A stretch of DNA of 64,000 bases. Source: Ahaetulla prasina (Eukaryota > Chordata > Lepidosauria > Squamata > Colubridae). The stretch is from NCBI RefSeq assembly GCF_028640845.1, contig NC_080548.1:4086314-4150313 (forward strand). The letters are read 5' to 3'. The position numbers were made by a program, and so were the translations under genes. The notes beneath the pieces were generated by a model that was not told where the DNA came from, did not search any database, and saw only the letters and a list, made by a program, of their open reading frames with translations. Position 1 is the stretch's first letter. Every line of letters starts with the position of its first letter. This document shows, one piece after another, positions 55,304 through 64,000 of the stretch.

Positions 55304-55995
55304 TGTGGTGGTGCAGTGGTTAGAAGGCTACTTGCAGGTTAATTCCGCTCTGCCAGGAGTTCGATCCTCACCAGCTCAAGGTTGACTCAGCCTTCCATCC
55401 TTCTGAGGTTGATAAACTGAGGAGCCAGACTGTTTGGGGCAATATAGGCTGAGTCTATAAACTACTTAGAGAGGCCTGTAAAGCATTGTAAAGCAGTGTA
55501 TAAGCCTAAGTAAGTAGCCATGGCTTAGGGCCGGGCTACTTACGGGACCGTCTGCTGCCACCGATTGCCTCCCACCGACCTGTGCGCTCTCACAGGGAGG
55601 GACTCCTTAGGGTGCCGTCTGCCAGGCAGTGCCGACTGGCGACACCCAGGGGAAGGGTCTTCTCTGTGGGGGCTCCCACCCTCTGGAATGAACTTCCCCC
55701 AGGACTCCGTCAACTTCCTGACCTTCGAACCTTCACTTGTGAGCTTAAAACACATCTATTTATCTGTGCAGGACTGGACTAGAATTTTAATTTTTAAATT
55801 TAATTTTAATGGGGTTTTATCATTTTAATTGTAATTTTAAATTTTGGCCTATTTAAATAAGTTTTTTAATTAGTGTTTTATCTTGTATTATATTTGTATT
55901 TTTATCAGGCTGTAAACCGCCCTGAGTCCTTCGGGAGATAGGGCGGTATAAAAATTTGATTAAATAAATAAATAAAATAAATAAGTGCTATTGCT
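55304..55995 (+). mobile_element. tRNA-derived SINE, split by a CR1 fragment
   Basis: The A-box region is 'tggtgcagtggttagaag' and the B-box is 'gagttcgatcctcac'. Body 'aaggttgactcagccttcc'. The 3' part 'gtataagcctaag' is cut, and 'taagtgctattgctat' resumes at about 55979, after the insertion. Confidence 0.8.
55519..55980 (+). mobile_element. CR1/L2-group LINE 3' end, nested in the SINE
   Basis: Same family as 441-946: frame FSVGAPTLWNELPPGL, terminus CCGCCCTGAGTCCTTCGGG and an AAAT-rich tail. A short repeat TAAGT occurs at both edges, consistent with a small target duplication. Confidence 0.8.
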
Positions 55996-56999
55996 ATAAA
56001 AGTCTTGCTGTTGTTAGCATACATAAAAGCAACTTTCCATCAAAGTTTCCGTTTGTCCATTCATTCCAATAGAAAAATCTCTAATTTCAATTATACATTC
56101 ACTTTTAAAGTCTTCTGATTCAGAATATGTATGTGGTCCCAATATTTTCTGGCTTTATTTGCCCACCAAGGATGAAAAAATGTACCCTCAGCGTGATTGC
56201 ATTTCCAACAAATATTTGAAATTTCCATATACATTATTCACATGAGGGGTCCTTGGTGCTCTCTGAGCTTGCTTGTTTTCTTGCAAAGGTTTCATCACCC
56301 TAACTAGGTGACATCATCCAACTCTAGCACTGAGCTACAAATATTCTCCTTGATTGGTACATTAAGCACAGTTTATCTCATGTCATGTATCAGTGATTCA
56401 TCAGTTTACGAAGATTATCTTTAAGATTATGATTCAATGTAAATGTCAACCATGTGTTTTACATATTCTCCAACTGATCAAACTTCATATTATAACCAAA
56501 ATGTTTTGCCCACTTTATACTGTCTAATGTGTTCGTCTCATTTCCCTTTTCAATGTTTATACATCTTGGCAAAAACAAGATCATTTGTATTCAACTCCAT
56601 ATCAAATTCACTTACTATTTTTCAATTCATACTTCTTACCAAATTTAAATCTTTTTATTAAATGAGCATAGGGAAATCAATGGAGCCTTCCAACTGCAGG
56701 TTTTCTCTTGTTTTTAACTTAAATTCTTCTCGGGAAAAATTCAGCAAATCAGCATAAGTCAGACGTTTTTATTTAACTACAATTTCTCTTCTAAAATAAG
56801 GTTTCTAGGATTGACAATCATTAAGGGATTTTAATTATACTTATTCCAAATTCTTGGTATGGTACATCTAATAAAATGCTTTTTGAAATCTACATTAACC
56901 ATAATTTTATTGTACCATAAATAGCAATGCCAACCAAATTTTAAGTCAAGTCCTTCCAATTCCATTAACCACCTATTTCTTTCATTCATAGTATAAGTA

Positions 57000-57140
57000 G
57001 TCCTCAGACTTATGGCAATTCTTTCAGCAACCATTTGAAATTATGATAGCACTAAACAACAGGACTTACAATCTGTACCTGAAGTTATGGCCGCTGCAGC
57101 ACCCCCTGCCCCCCCCCACGGTCACATGAATAAAATATGG
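57000..57140. mobile_element. MITE-like scrap
   Basis: 'tagtcctcagacttatgg' and 'ggtcacatgaataaaat' resemble the 'ACAGGTAGTCC' family. Divergence is high. Confidence 0.4.
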
Positions 57141-57704
57141 GCACATATCAAACCAATCTCCCTTACAGGAGGGGCGTTGCAGCTACCCTCACTCACCTAT
57201 CTTTTCCCATCCCATTGGGTCCCGCCTCTTGGATGCCTTATCTCTTCTGAACATCGCCTTCCCCAAGGAGCAGCAGCCGAGTGCCGCATTTTGGAAGTGG
57301 TCGCGATCCAACATCATTCTGGGCAAAACCCTCCTCACTACAGTGGCTCAATCCCAGGGATTTGCATGTTGTGCAGTCGATACAAGTAATGAGGCTGGAG
57401 CTGCTTTAGAGAAGTCCTTATTTTTGCACTCGAAACTGGGATTCAACTGGGGAGCAAGTGAACGTTTAGATTTCAGTCTGACTCCAGAGGTTATTCTTGT
57501 CTGTATCAAGTTTCTAAAGTGATGCCAGCAAAAGGTGAGGAAGTGCCAGAGGCCTGCCACTTGATACCAGAATAAAATGGGATTTCTGGCTTGAAATGCT
57601 GCTACCAATTGCTGCCAGGAAGCCTTAGTGATTTCTCTTTTCTTCTTCTGTGATAAATATTTGTATTATTTTTTTTTCAGCAACAAAGTCCTGGATGGAG
57701 TGCT
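57141..57704. other. Unassigned DNA
   Basis: Overlapping frames at 57087-57522 lack domains. No repeat recognised. Confidence 0.35.
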
Positions 57705-57784
57705 CAATTAACAGAATAACAGAGCTGGAAGGGACCTTGGAGGTCATCTAGCTGAAACCCCTGCTCAGGCAGGAAGTCCTATAC

Positions 57785-58096
57785 CTGTGATGGGGAACCT
57801 ATGGCACCTGTGCCCAAAGTGGCACACAAAGCCATGTTAAGTAGCACACGTGCCCTTGCCTGTTTGTCTTCCAGGTTTCTGGTGCGCATGCACATCCGAC
57901 GATCAGCTGTCCTTCACGCACACGGCAGTGCCAAAAACAGGTGTGTGCATGCACGCCGGCCAGCTGATCGTCAGGCGCGCATGCGCGCTAGAACTCGGAA
58001 GTTCAGCTTTTCCAGAGTGCGGCACCGACGAGCGTGCACACAACATTTCTGCATGACCTTTTTGGCACTCGGTGCCGAAAAGGTTCGCCATCATTG
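57785..58096. mobile_element. hAT-type MITE (312 bp)
   Basis: Ends CTGTGATGGGGAACCTATGG and, inverted, CAATGATGGCGAACCTTTTC, a widespread hAT MITE terminus type. Flanks TCCTATAC (57777-57784) and TCCTATAT (58097-58104) match at 7 of 8. Contains alternating 'gcgcatgc' sequence. Confidence 0.88.
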
Positions 58097-58308
58097 TCCT
58101 ATATCATTTCAAACAAATAGCTCTTCTTAAAAACCTCCAATATTGGAGCACCCACAACTTCTGAAGGCAAATCATTGCACTGGTTAATTCTTCAAACTGT
58201 CAGCAAATTTCTCCTTAGTTCTATGCTGGATCTCTCCTTGATTAGTTTCCATAGACTGTTTCTTGTCTTGCCTTCTGGTGCTTTGGTAAATAAACTGACC
58301 CCCTCTTC

Positions 58309-58843
58309 TGTCGTGTCCCACTCCTCCGCTGATGGCCGGGTCGGGGAAGTCCGTATCAGGCGTGCCTCTGCAGCTCTGCCAAAGTCCTAGTAAAGTTCTC
58401 AAGGCAGGCAGGAGACCAGGAAGTGACTTCAGCAATCCAAGGTAGACTTTGCCTGACTCAGAGAATGCCAGAAAGCAGATCCTTTATATAGGCCATGCGG
58501 TGTGGCTCCATGACTCAGCACTTATCCAGGCCTGCCCCTCCCTTCCTTTTGTTGACGCCGCCTATCAATTCTCCGGAAGCGAGGATCTCTCCAGGCTCCA
58601 GCTGTTGGCAATTCACATTCCTCTGGCTCACATGCTGTGGGGGAGGGGAAGGAGTCTAGTTGCTCCGTTTGCCTGGGCATGGAACCAGGGCTGGGGGCTG
58701 GAGGCACGTCAGGCCCTTCGTCTTGCTCGGCCTTTCTGGGCATGGTGCCAGGGCTGGGGCCTGGAGGCATGCCAGGACATTCCTCAGCGTTCGGCAGGAG
58801 ATAAGAGGGACCTGGCTGCGGGGAAAGCGAGCAAGACACAACA
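58309..58843 (-). mobile_element. Solo LTR (535 bp), minus strand
   Basis: TG...CA termini with perfect TCTTC flanks (58304-58308 and 58844-58848). On the minus strand it has TATATAAAGG (58481-58490). Homologous over its length to 41550-42076, so both come from one LTR family. Confidence 0.92.
58522..58839 (-). CDS. U3-region open frame of solo LTR
   Basis: About 105 codons from LTR position 5 (GTG here). It has SPGTMPRKAEQDEG and SPGSMPRQTEQLD units and the tail DPRFRRIDRRRQQKEGRGR. It is aligned in phase with 41764-42072; the three-codon length difference keeps the frame. By position it also reads in phase into the upstream CR1 polymerase end. No recognised domain. Confidence 0.45.
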   Translation of the reverse strand: MSCSLSPQPGPSYLLPNAEECPGMPPGPSPGTMPRKAEQDEGPDVPPAPSPGSMPRQTEQLDSFPSPTACEPEECELPTAGAWRDPRFRRIDRRRQQKEGRGRPG

Positions 58844-59045
58844 TCTTCCTTGTGGCAACCCCTTACATATTGGAACACTGCTATCTTGTAATTTCTAGTC
58901 CTTCTTTTCACTAGACTAAAGAAACGCAATTCCTGCAACCGTTCTTCATAGGTTTTAGCCTCCAGTCCCCTGATCATCTTTGTTGCTCTTCTCTGCACTC
59001 TTTCCAGAGTCTCAACATCTTTTTTATATCGTGGCAACCAACAGT

Positions 59046-60040
59046 TAGGTTCAGTTTATATCATTTGAATTTCCTAATCAGTTCACTCTTGGCCTTGAAA
59101 CATTCAACATAAAACAGGGCTGAGAGGGATAAGCTTTGCTATACATTTTACCCGCTTCCTCTGTATCGGAGTGGAGAGCAGTGGGTAGAGCAGCCAATTA
59201 AGTTTGGCAAATGTTTGCAGAAGGGAGTTCCTGGACCTAGACTAGAATGTGTACTAGCTATCTTGGTTCCAGCAACTGATTGGGGAGGGGAGAGGGGCTT
59301 TCTGCTGGGGCCCCTGGGAATCGGAATGCAAGGAGCCAGCTCAGGAGTTGGCCGTGGGTGGCCCCTCCTTTACCCATTCACACCCTTGACCTGCAGGAAA
59401 GTCTGAGGCTGCCCAAAGATGTTGAGCCTGACCAGCTGATCTCAAAAGAGGCGATGCTCCTGCAGTCACAACTGCCCTTCCTTCCACAGTCGGATGCTGG
59501 ACATGACAGCAGTGTCACTACCCAGCTGTGACCCTGCAGGTTCTCCTCCCTCGCCAAGGAGTGGGAGAGGAAGCTGAAGAGCAGACAACAGGCCTGTAGC
59601 TTTGGGGAGAAGGCAAGGGTGCTGGTGCCTCTCCCGCTCCCTCCCTTTCTCCCTCCCTCCCTCCCTGGCTAACCCACCCACACTAAAATCACACCAAAGG
59701 CTCTTGCTGGGACATCAATTCTCTTGAAAGGCATACATTAAAGGAGACATTTTATAAACTCTGACTAGGTGATATATATAAAAAAATATAAATAAAATAA
59801 AGTTTTTTCCAGTAACTATTGGAACTGTCAGAAATAATTTTGTGGAAATTATCTGATTTTTTAAAAAAAAATCCTAAAAATTAATGAGCAATACAAATGA
59901 AAAAATGGGTTATGAAATTTTACATGACCTTCTGGTTTTCATCTTTAATTGCAACTCTGAAGCAATGGGAAGAGTTGGCTTTTTATATGAAAACCGCGGC
60001 TAGAAAACACAAAAAATAAAAATTACAGAGAAAAGAAAAG
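59046..60040. other. Unassigned DNA with CT-rich tract
   Basis: A CCTC/CTCC run lies at 59630-59665. The stretch 59700-60020 is AT-rich and of normal complexity. No gene recognised. Confidence 0.35.
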
Positions 60041-60047
60041 GCTCCAG

Positions 60048-60055
60048 TGACGTCA
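60048..60055 (+). promoter_or_regulatory. CRE-type palindrome at the L1 copy C 5' end
   Basis: TGACGTCA, the full CREB/ATF consensus, lies within about 10 bp of the likely element start. A promoter role is inference. Confidence 0.4.
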
Positions 60056-60611
60056 CCCTCCTGTTGGGTGCTCTAACAGAGCACTCCGTGTTAGAAGATT
60101 GTAAAAGTCAGTGAAACAGAAAATAAATCACTGTTCACTGAGCTTAGCATAATCTCTGGGTGAAAGAGGTTATCAGAATTGTGGAAGAGTGGCAGGTCTG
60201 ACAGGGGGTTTGCTCTCAAGAGCGAATTTTCCTGGATTTATGACCCCACCGAATTCCACTCCTTCCAACTTCAGCACGCCCCTGTTTTAATCAGGGAAAA
60301 GGAGAGGAATGTCGCTTCTGCTCTAGAAGGCTTATTAAATTGATTGATATTCCAAGCAGACGGGAATTTCACAAGCGTTCGAACTTTGATGCAGAATCAG
60401 CACGGCAAGTACCGACTCCCTTTTTGAAACTTGAAACCTTTCTTTGTCTTTGATTAATTGACTTTTAAAATGGCGTCTAAAAGTGAAAGTAAAAAATTTT
60501 TAGTACGATGAAGCAGCGTTACTTGTGGATTGTTACAAACGGAGTTTTTTTATACTGAAAGGAGGGAAGGAGAGTTATTAAGTTTGAATTCCTGATTCTT
60601 TTGAAGACAGA

Positions 60612-61640
60612 ATGGCAGCTAAACCTTTAAAGCCTTCTGGAAGAAGGGGATCTGAACCAAGTCTTGAGGAAATATTGAAAGAACAATTAAAACTTTCTGA
60701 AGATAGGCAAAAAGAGATGATGGAGAATTTTAATGCAAAAATAAGAGAAGATATTCTTATGGCAGTTCAAGGACTGAGTAAAAAAATTGAAGGATTGGAA
60801 GTGGAAATGCAACAGATCTCTCAGTCAAATAAGCATTTAGAAGACGAAATGAAAGGTGTTCAGAAAAAAGTGGATCAAAATGAAGATCAGGTTGTGATAT
60901 TACAATATAAACTTATGGAAGGAGCTCTTAGAATTCGTGGTATGCGAGAAGAGCGTGGAGAAGACTTAAGAAAAATTATATCAGAAGCATTGGCTGAATT
61001 TATTGAAGCGGACCCCCAAGAGGTAGCTTACCAAATTGATAAAATATATAGAGTTAATTCTTGGATTGCAAGACAGAGAAAGCTTCCTCGGGACATTGTG
61101 GTTTATTTTGTGAAAAGGACTATGAGAAATCAAATTCTGCAAGTTTCATATCAGACAACTTTAAAAATTGGAGAACAGGAGTTGAAGGTGTTGAAAGAGA
61201 TTCCTTCAAAGATGTTAAGAGACAGGAAGGAATTTGCTTTTTTTACACAAGAACTTAAAAAACATCAGATTCAATTCAGATGGGAGGTGCCAGTTGGACT
61301 GACACTATTCTATCAAGGAAGGAGATATAGAATTGACACTGTTTTAAAGGCAAAGGATTTTCTTTCTACAGTTTTGAAAGTCGAAATAGAAGTGATAGAA
61401 AAACTTCAAGAGACTCAAGAAGGCGTGGTGACCCAAGAGCCTTTATTGCTGCCAGTATTAGAGGAACCACAAGAGCAAAGGGTGACAAGAGGAGCCCTTA
61501 AGCGTAAAGAAGAGCAACAGTCTCAAAGTAAAAGTCAGGATCCCATTATGGAAGCTGTGGGAGGAGCTAGACGGAAGATACCGGAGGAGGAGCTTCCGTT
61601 GTCTGCTTCAAAGCTTCAGGAGGCCAGTAATGGCAAATAG
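60612..61640 (+). CDS. L1 ORF1 protein, copy C, intact
   Basis: 342 residues from ATG at 60612. L1 ORF1p is a trimeric nucleic-acid chaperone that coats L1 RNA in the cytoplasmic ribonucleoprotein. Residues about 1-25 are a basic N-terminus and about 30-100 a coiled coil. About 104-190 form the RRM-type core, with ALRIRGM at 105-111 and DIVVYF at 161-166. About 194-258 form the C-terminal domain, starting LKEIPSKMLRDRKEF and including YQGRRYRIDT. The rest is a charged, Gln-rich tail. No stop or frameshift is visible, unlike copies A and B. The stop codon overlaps the ORF2 start by 11 nt. Confidence 0.9.
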   Translation: MAAKPLKPSGRRGSEPSLEEILKEQLKLSEDRQKEMMENFNAKIREDILMAVQGLSKKIEGLEVEMQQISQSNKHLEDEMKGVQKKVDQNEDQVVILQYKLMEGALRIRGMREERGEDLRKIISEALAEFIEADPQEVAYQIDKIYRVNSWIARQRKLPRDIVVYFVKRTMRNQILQVSYQTTLKIGEQELKVLKEIPSKMLRDRKEFAFFTQELKKHQIQFRWEVPVGLTLFYQGRRYRIDTVLKAKDFLSTVLKVEIEVIEKLQETQEGVVTQEPLLLPVLEEPQEQRVTRGALKRKEEQQSQSKSQDPIMEAVGGARRKIPEEELPLSASKLQEASNGK

Positions 61641-64000
61641 AATCTTGTCATGGAATGTTAATGGCTTGAATTCAGCTCAGAAAAGAAGGAAAATATTTCA
61701 CTACTTGAAACAATTTAAAAATGATGTGATTTGTTTGCAAGAGACACATATAAAATTATCAGACCAAAAATATTTAATTAATTCAAAATTGGGTAACCAT
61801 TTTGTTGCATCAGCTTTGGAAAAGAAGCATGGAATTGTTGTATATATCAGGAAGGATATACCAGCTAAGCTAATTGAGGCAGATATTCAAGGAAGATTTA
61901 TTGCTATTGAACTGGTGATAGATGCAAAAGACTTTGTTGATAGGTATTTATGCACCTAATCAGCAACAAGAAAAGTTTTACAAAATGTTACATGAGAGGT
62001 TGACCCTCTGGGATTATAGTTCGTTTATTTTATTAGGAGACTGGAATGGAGTAATTGATACAAGAAGGGATAAGAGAACCTCCTCCAAGAAGATACCTAT
62101 ACATGCAAAATTACCAAAATCCTTTTTTGAAATGATGGAAGACTTTGAGTTTAGAGATATATGGAGGTTACGGAATCCAGATGAGAGAGATTTTACTTTT
62201 TTTTCTGATAGGCATCAATCTTTTTCACGCATTGATTTTATTTTAATTTCTAATGACTTGCTTTCTAGGGTGAAGAAAACGAAGATATTTCCGAGGTGTT
62301 TAACTGACCATAGCCCAGTATGGATGGAATTATTACAAGGGAAAAAAGGTGGTAGAACATGGAGGTTGAATGAAAATCTGTTTAGATATGAGGATAATGT
62401 AACTTATTGTAAGAAACAGTTAAAAGAATTTTTTGATTTTAATATGTACAAAGGGACACCTATAGGAACTGTGTGGGAAGCGAGCAAAGCGTTTATTAGA
62501 GGATATTGATTTTATTTGGACAACAGGCAAAGGAATAATAAACAAAGGCAGCGTAGATATTTGGAAGAAGAAATTCAAAGGAAGCAACAGTTATTAATTC
62601 AAAACCCACAAGATCATAAACTTAAAGAGGCTATAAAAATATTACAGAGTCAATTTAATATGTTAATGGCAGACCAGGTGGCAACGAATATACAATATGC
62701 TAAACATAATACCTTTTGTAATGCAAATAAACCTGGGAGATGGTTGGCATATAATTTAAGGAAGAAACAGAAAGCACGTGTCATACAAAAAATAGAATAT
62801 AAAGGTAAAGAGATATACCAACAGGATAAAATTAAAAGGCATTCTCAGAATTTTATACTGCACTATATGCAAAAGACAAAATATTGGATAGGGACATTTA
62901 TGATTATTTGAAAGATTATAAGGTGAATATTCTAACATTAGAACAGAGGAGGAGCTGAACCGGCCGATAGCTACTGGAGAAATAGTGGAGGCAATTAAAC
63001 AATTAAAAATGGGGAAAACCCCTGGTACAGATGGTCTTACAGCAACTTATTATAAAAAAACACAGGATGAAATATTAGGCCCACTTAAAGAATTATTTAA
63101 TCAGATACAATTAGGAGTGGAATACCCCGTCATGGAAAACATCTTTTATTTCACTGATACCAAAGAGGAGCAAGACTGCTCTAAACCTGGTAACTATAGG
63201 CCGATTTCACTTTTAAATAATGATTATAAGATTTTTGTAAAAATAATAGCAAATAGATTAATGTTAGTTTTACAACAAAGAATTCATACTGATCAATCTG
63301 GTTTTATAAAAGGGAGGCAGATGAGGAATAATGTTAGACAGATTATTAATATATTGGAATATTTGGAAAAGAAGAATACTTCAGCGGCACTTATTTTTTT
63401 GGATGCAGAGAAAGCCTTTGATCGATTGCATTGGGATTTTTTATTTAAATTAATAGAGAAAATGCAATTTGGAGACTGTTTTATTAGAATAATTAAAGCG
63501 ATTTATGGAGAGCAAACAGCACAGATTATAGTAAATGGTAGTTTGACAGAAGTTATTAAGATTGCGAAAGGAACAAGACAGGGATGTCCCTTATCACCAT
63601 TATTGTTTGTTTTGACTCTGGAACCATTATTAGATAAAATACGAGAATTAATGAAAATAGAGGAATTAAGATTAGACAATATGAGTACAAAGTTAGAGCT
63701 TTTGCAGATGATGTAGTGGTTACGTTAACGAATCCTATAAATTCAAGTAGATTTTTGTTGGAAGTAATTGATAAATATGGAAAGGTATCAGGATTTAAAA
63801 TAAATCAGAATAAAACAAAAGTGATAATTAAAAATATGTCTATACAACAGAAACAAAAACTAGAGGAAATGACAGGATTTGAGGTAGTAAAAAAGGTTAA
63901 ATATTTAGGGTCTATATTAGCTCATCGAACAAGAAACTTTATAAGAATAATTATGACTTGCTATGGCAAAAGTTCAGAATGATATGAGTGGCTGGAAGAA
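61630..64000 (+). pseudogene. L1 ORF2, copy C, frameshifted, cut by window end
   Basis: The ATG at 61630 opens an endonuclease with SWNVNGLN, LQETHI, LLGDWNGVID (62035), SRIDFILI (62225) and DHSPVWMEL (62308). RT motifs are TPGTDGLTATYY (63020), YRPISLLNNDYK (63196), DQSGFIKGRQMRNN (63292), LDAEKAFDRLHWD (63402), KGTRQGCPLSPLL (63565) and AFADD (63700-63714). Breaks: a shift near 61925 in an A run, TGA at 62507, shifts near 62840 and 62950, one near 63130-63165, and one near 63700. These prevent a full product. Confidence 0.88.

Larger units (their letters stand above)
54880..57034 (-). mobile_element. Old, decayed L1 LINE, minus strand, with nested SINE and CR1
   Basis: Minus-strand frames include ICWKCNHAEGTFFHPWW (near 56190), the C-terminal Cys knuckle of ORF2. 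At 56831-57034 they read ERIAISLRTTYTMNERNRW then LDLKFGWHCYLWYNK, which aligns with 'LTEERILNIEGYGLLYGWH' of copy A. The lineage is older or different from copies A-D. A 'tttcatcaccctaactagg' block near 56290 is a separate small repeat. Confidence 0.7.
57705..59045 (-). mobile_element. CR1 LINE 3' part holding a hAT MITE and a solo LTR
   Basis: The minus strand encodes the CR1 C-terminus: LERVQRRATKMIRGLEAKTY, then ERLQELRFFSLVKRR and YKIAVFQYVRGC (58850-59020). The 3' terminus is at about 57710-57760. Removing 57785-58096 and 58309-58843 restores a CR1 3' part colinear with 24418-24870. Confidence 0.85.
60041..64000 (+). mobile_element. L1 LINE, copy C, full 5' end, running off the window
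   Basis: The 5' UTR (about 60041-60611) is of the copy B type. ORF1 is intact and ORF2 is broken; the window ends inside ORF2, just after the RT. The 3' end and target duplication are outside, so the exact 5' border is inferred from the change to the shared leader. Confidence 0.88.

Overview
The window looks like repeat-rich, mostly non-genic DNA from a squamate reptile, most likely a snake. The main evidence is at least five copies of a CR1-group (L3-like) LINE whose 3' end runs into an ATTCT/AATAG microsatellite, the arrangement described for the 'Snake1' LINE of snakes. It also holds a BovB (RTE) LINE, many CR1 3' ends, tRNA-type SINEs, hAT-type MITEs and several L1 copies. I found no convincing host protein-coding exon, rRNA or tRNA gene. 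The species call is inference.

Layout. 1-1316: a MITE split by a CR1 3' end. 1341-15830: a nest in which a minus-strand Snake1 LINE holds a full-length L1 (copy A, 17-bp target duplication), A holds a second L1 in its 3' UTR (copy B, 16-bp target duplication), and the Snake1 also carries a CR1 fragment. 16.7-25 kb: MITE, CR1, two Ty3/Gypsy pol fragments and hAT-like MITEs. 25.1-28.9 kb: Snake1 copies, one nearly complete. 29.3-35 kb: sparse repeats, a SINE and a LINE tail. 35.6-36.8 kb: a hAT-like element split by a solo LTR. 36.97-39.95 kb: a 5'-truncated minus-strand L1 (copy D) with a 16-bp duplication. 40.6-42.9 kb: a CR1 carrying a solo LTR. 44.9-49.6 kb: a BovB LINE split by a 2.3-kb hAT-like insertion with a perfect 8-bp duplication. 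49.75-54.1 kb: Snake1 copies and a MITE. 54.9-57 kb: an old L1 containing a SINE that itself contains a CR1 fragment. 57.7-59.05 kb: a CR1 holding a hAT MITE and a solo LTR. 60.04 kb to the end: L1 copy C, with an intact ORF1.

How the parts work. The coding sequence is retrotransposon machinery. L1 ORF1p binds RNA; L1, CR1, Snake1 and BovB polymerase ORFs carry an endonuclease and/or reverse transcriptase; Gypsy fragments carry integrase. Nearly all polymerase ORFs are broken. The most interesting signals are a shared open frame in the U3 region of three solo LTRs, a conserved 11-nt ORF1/ORF2 overlap in the L1s, tandem monomers in one L1 5' UTR, and a near-identical 0.94-kb tandem duplication inside L1 copy B that may be an assembly artefact.
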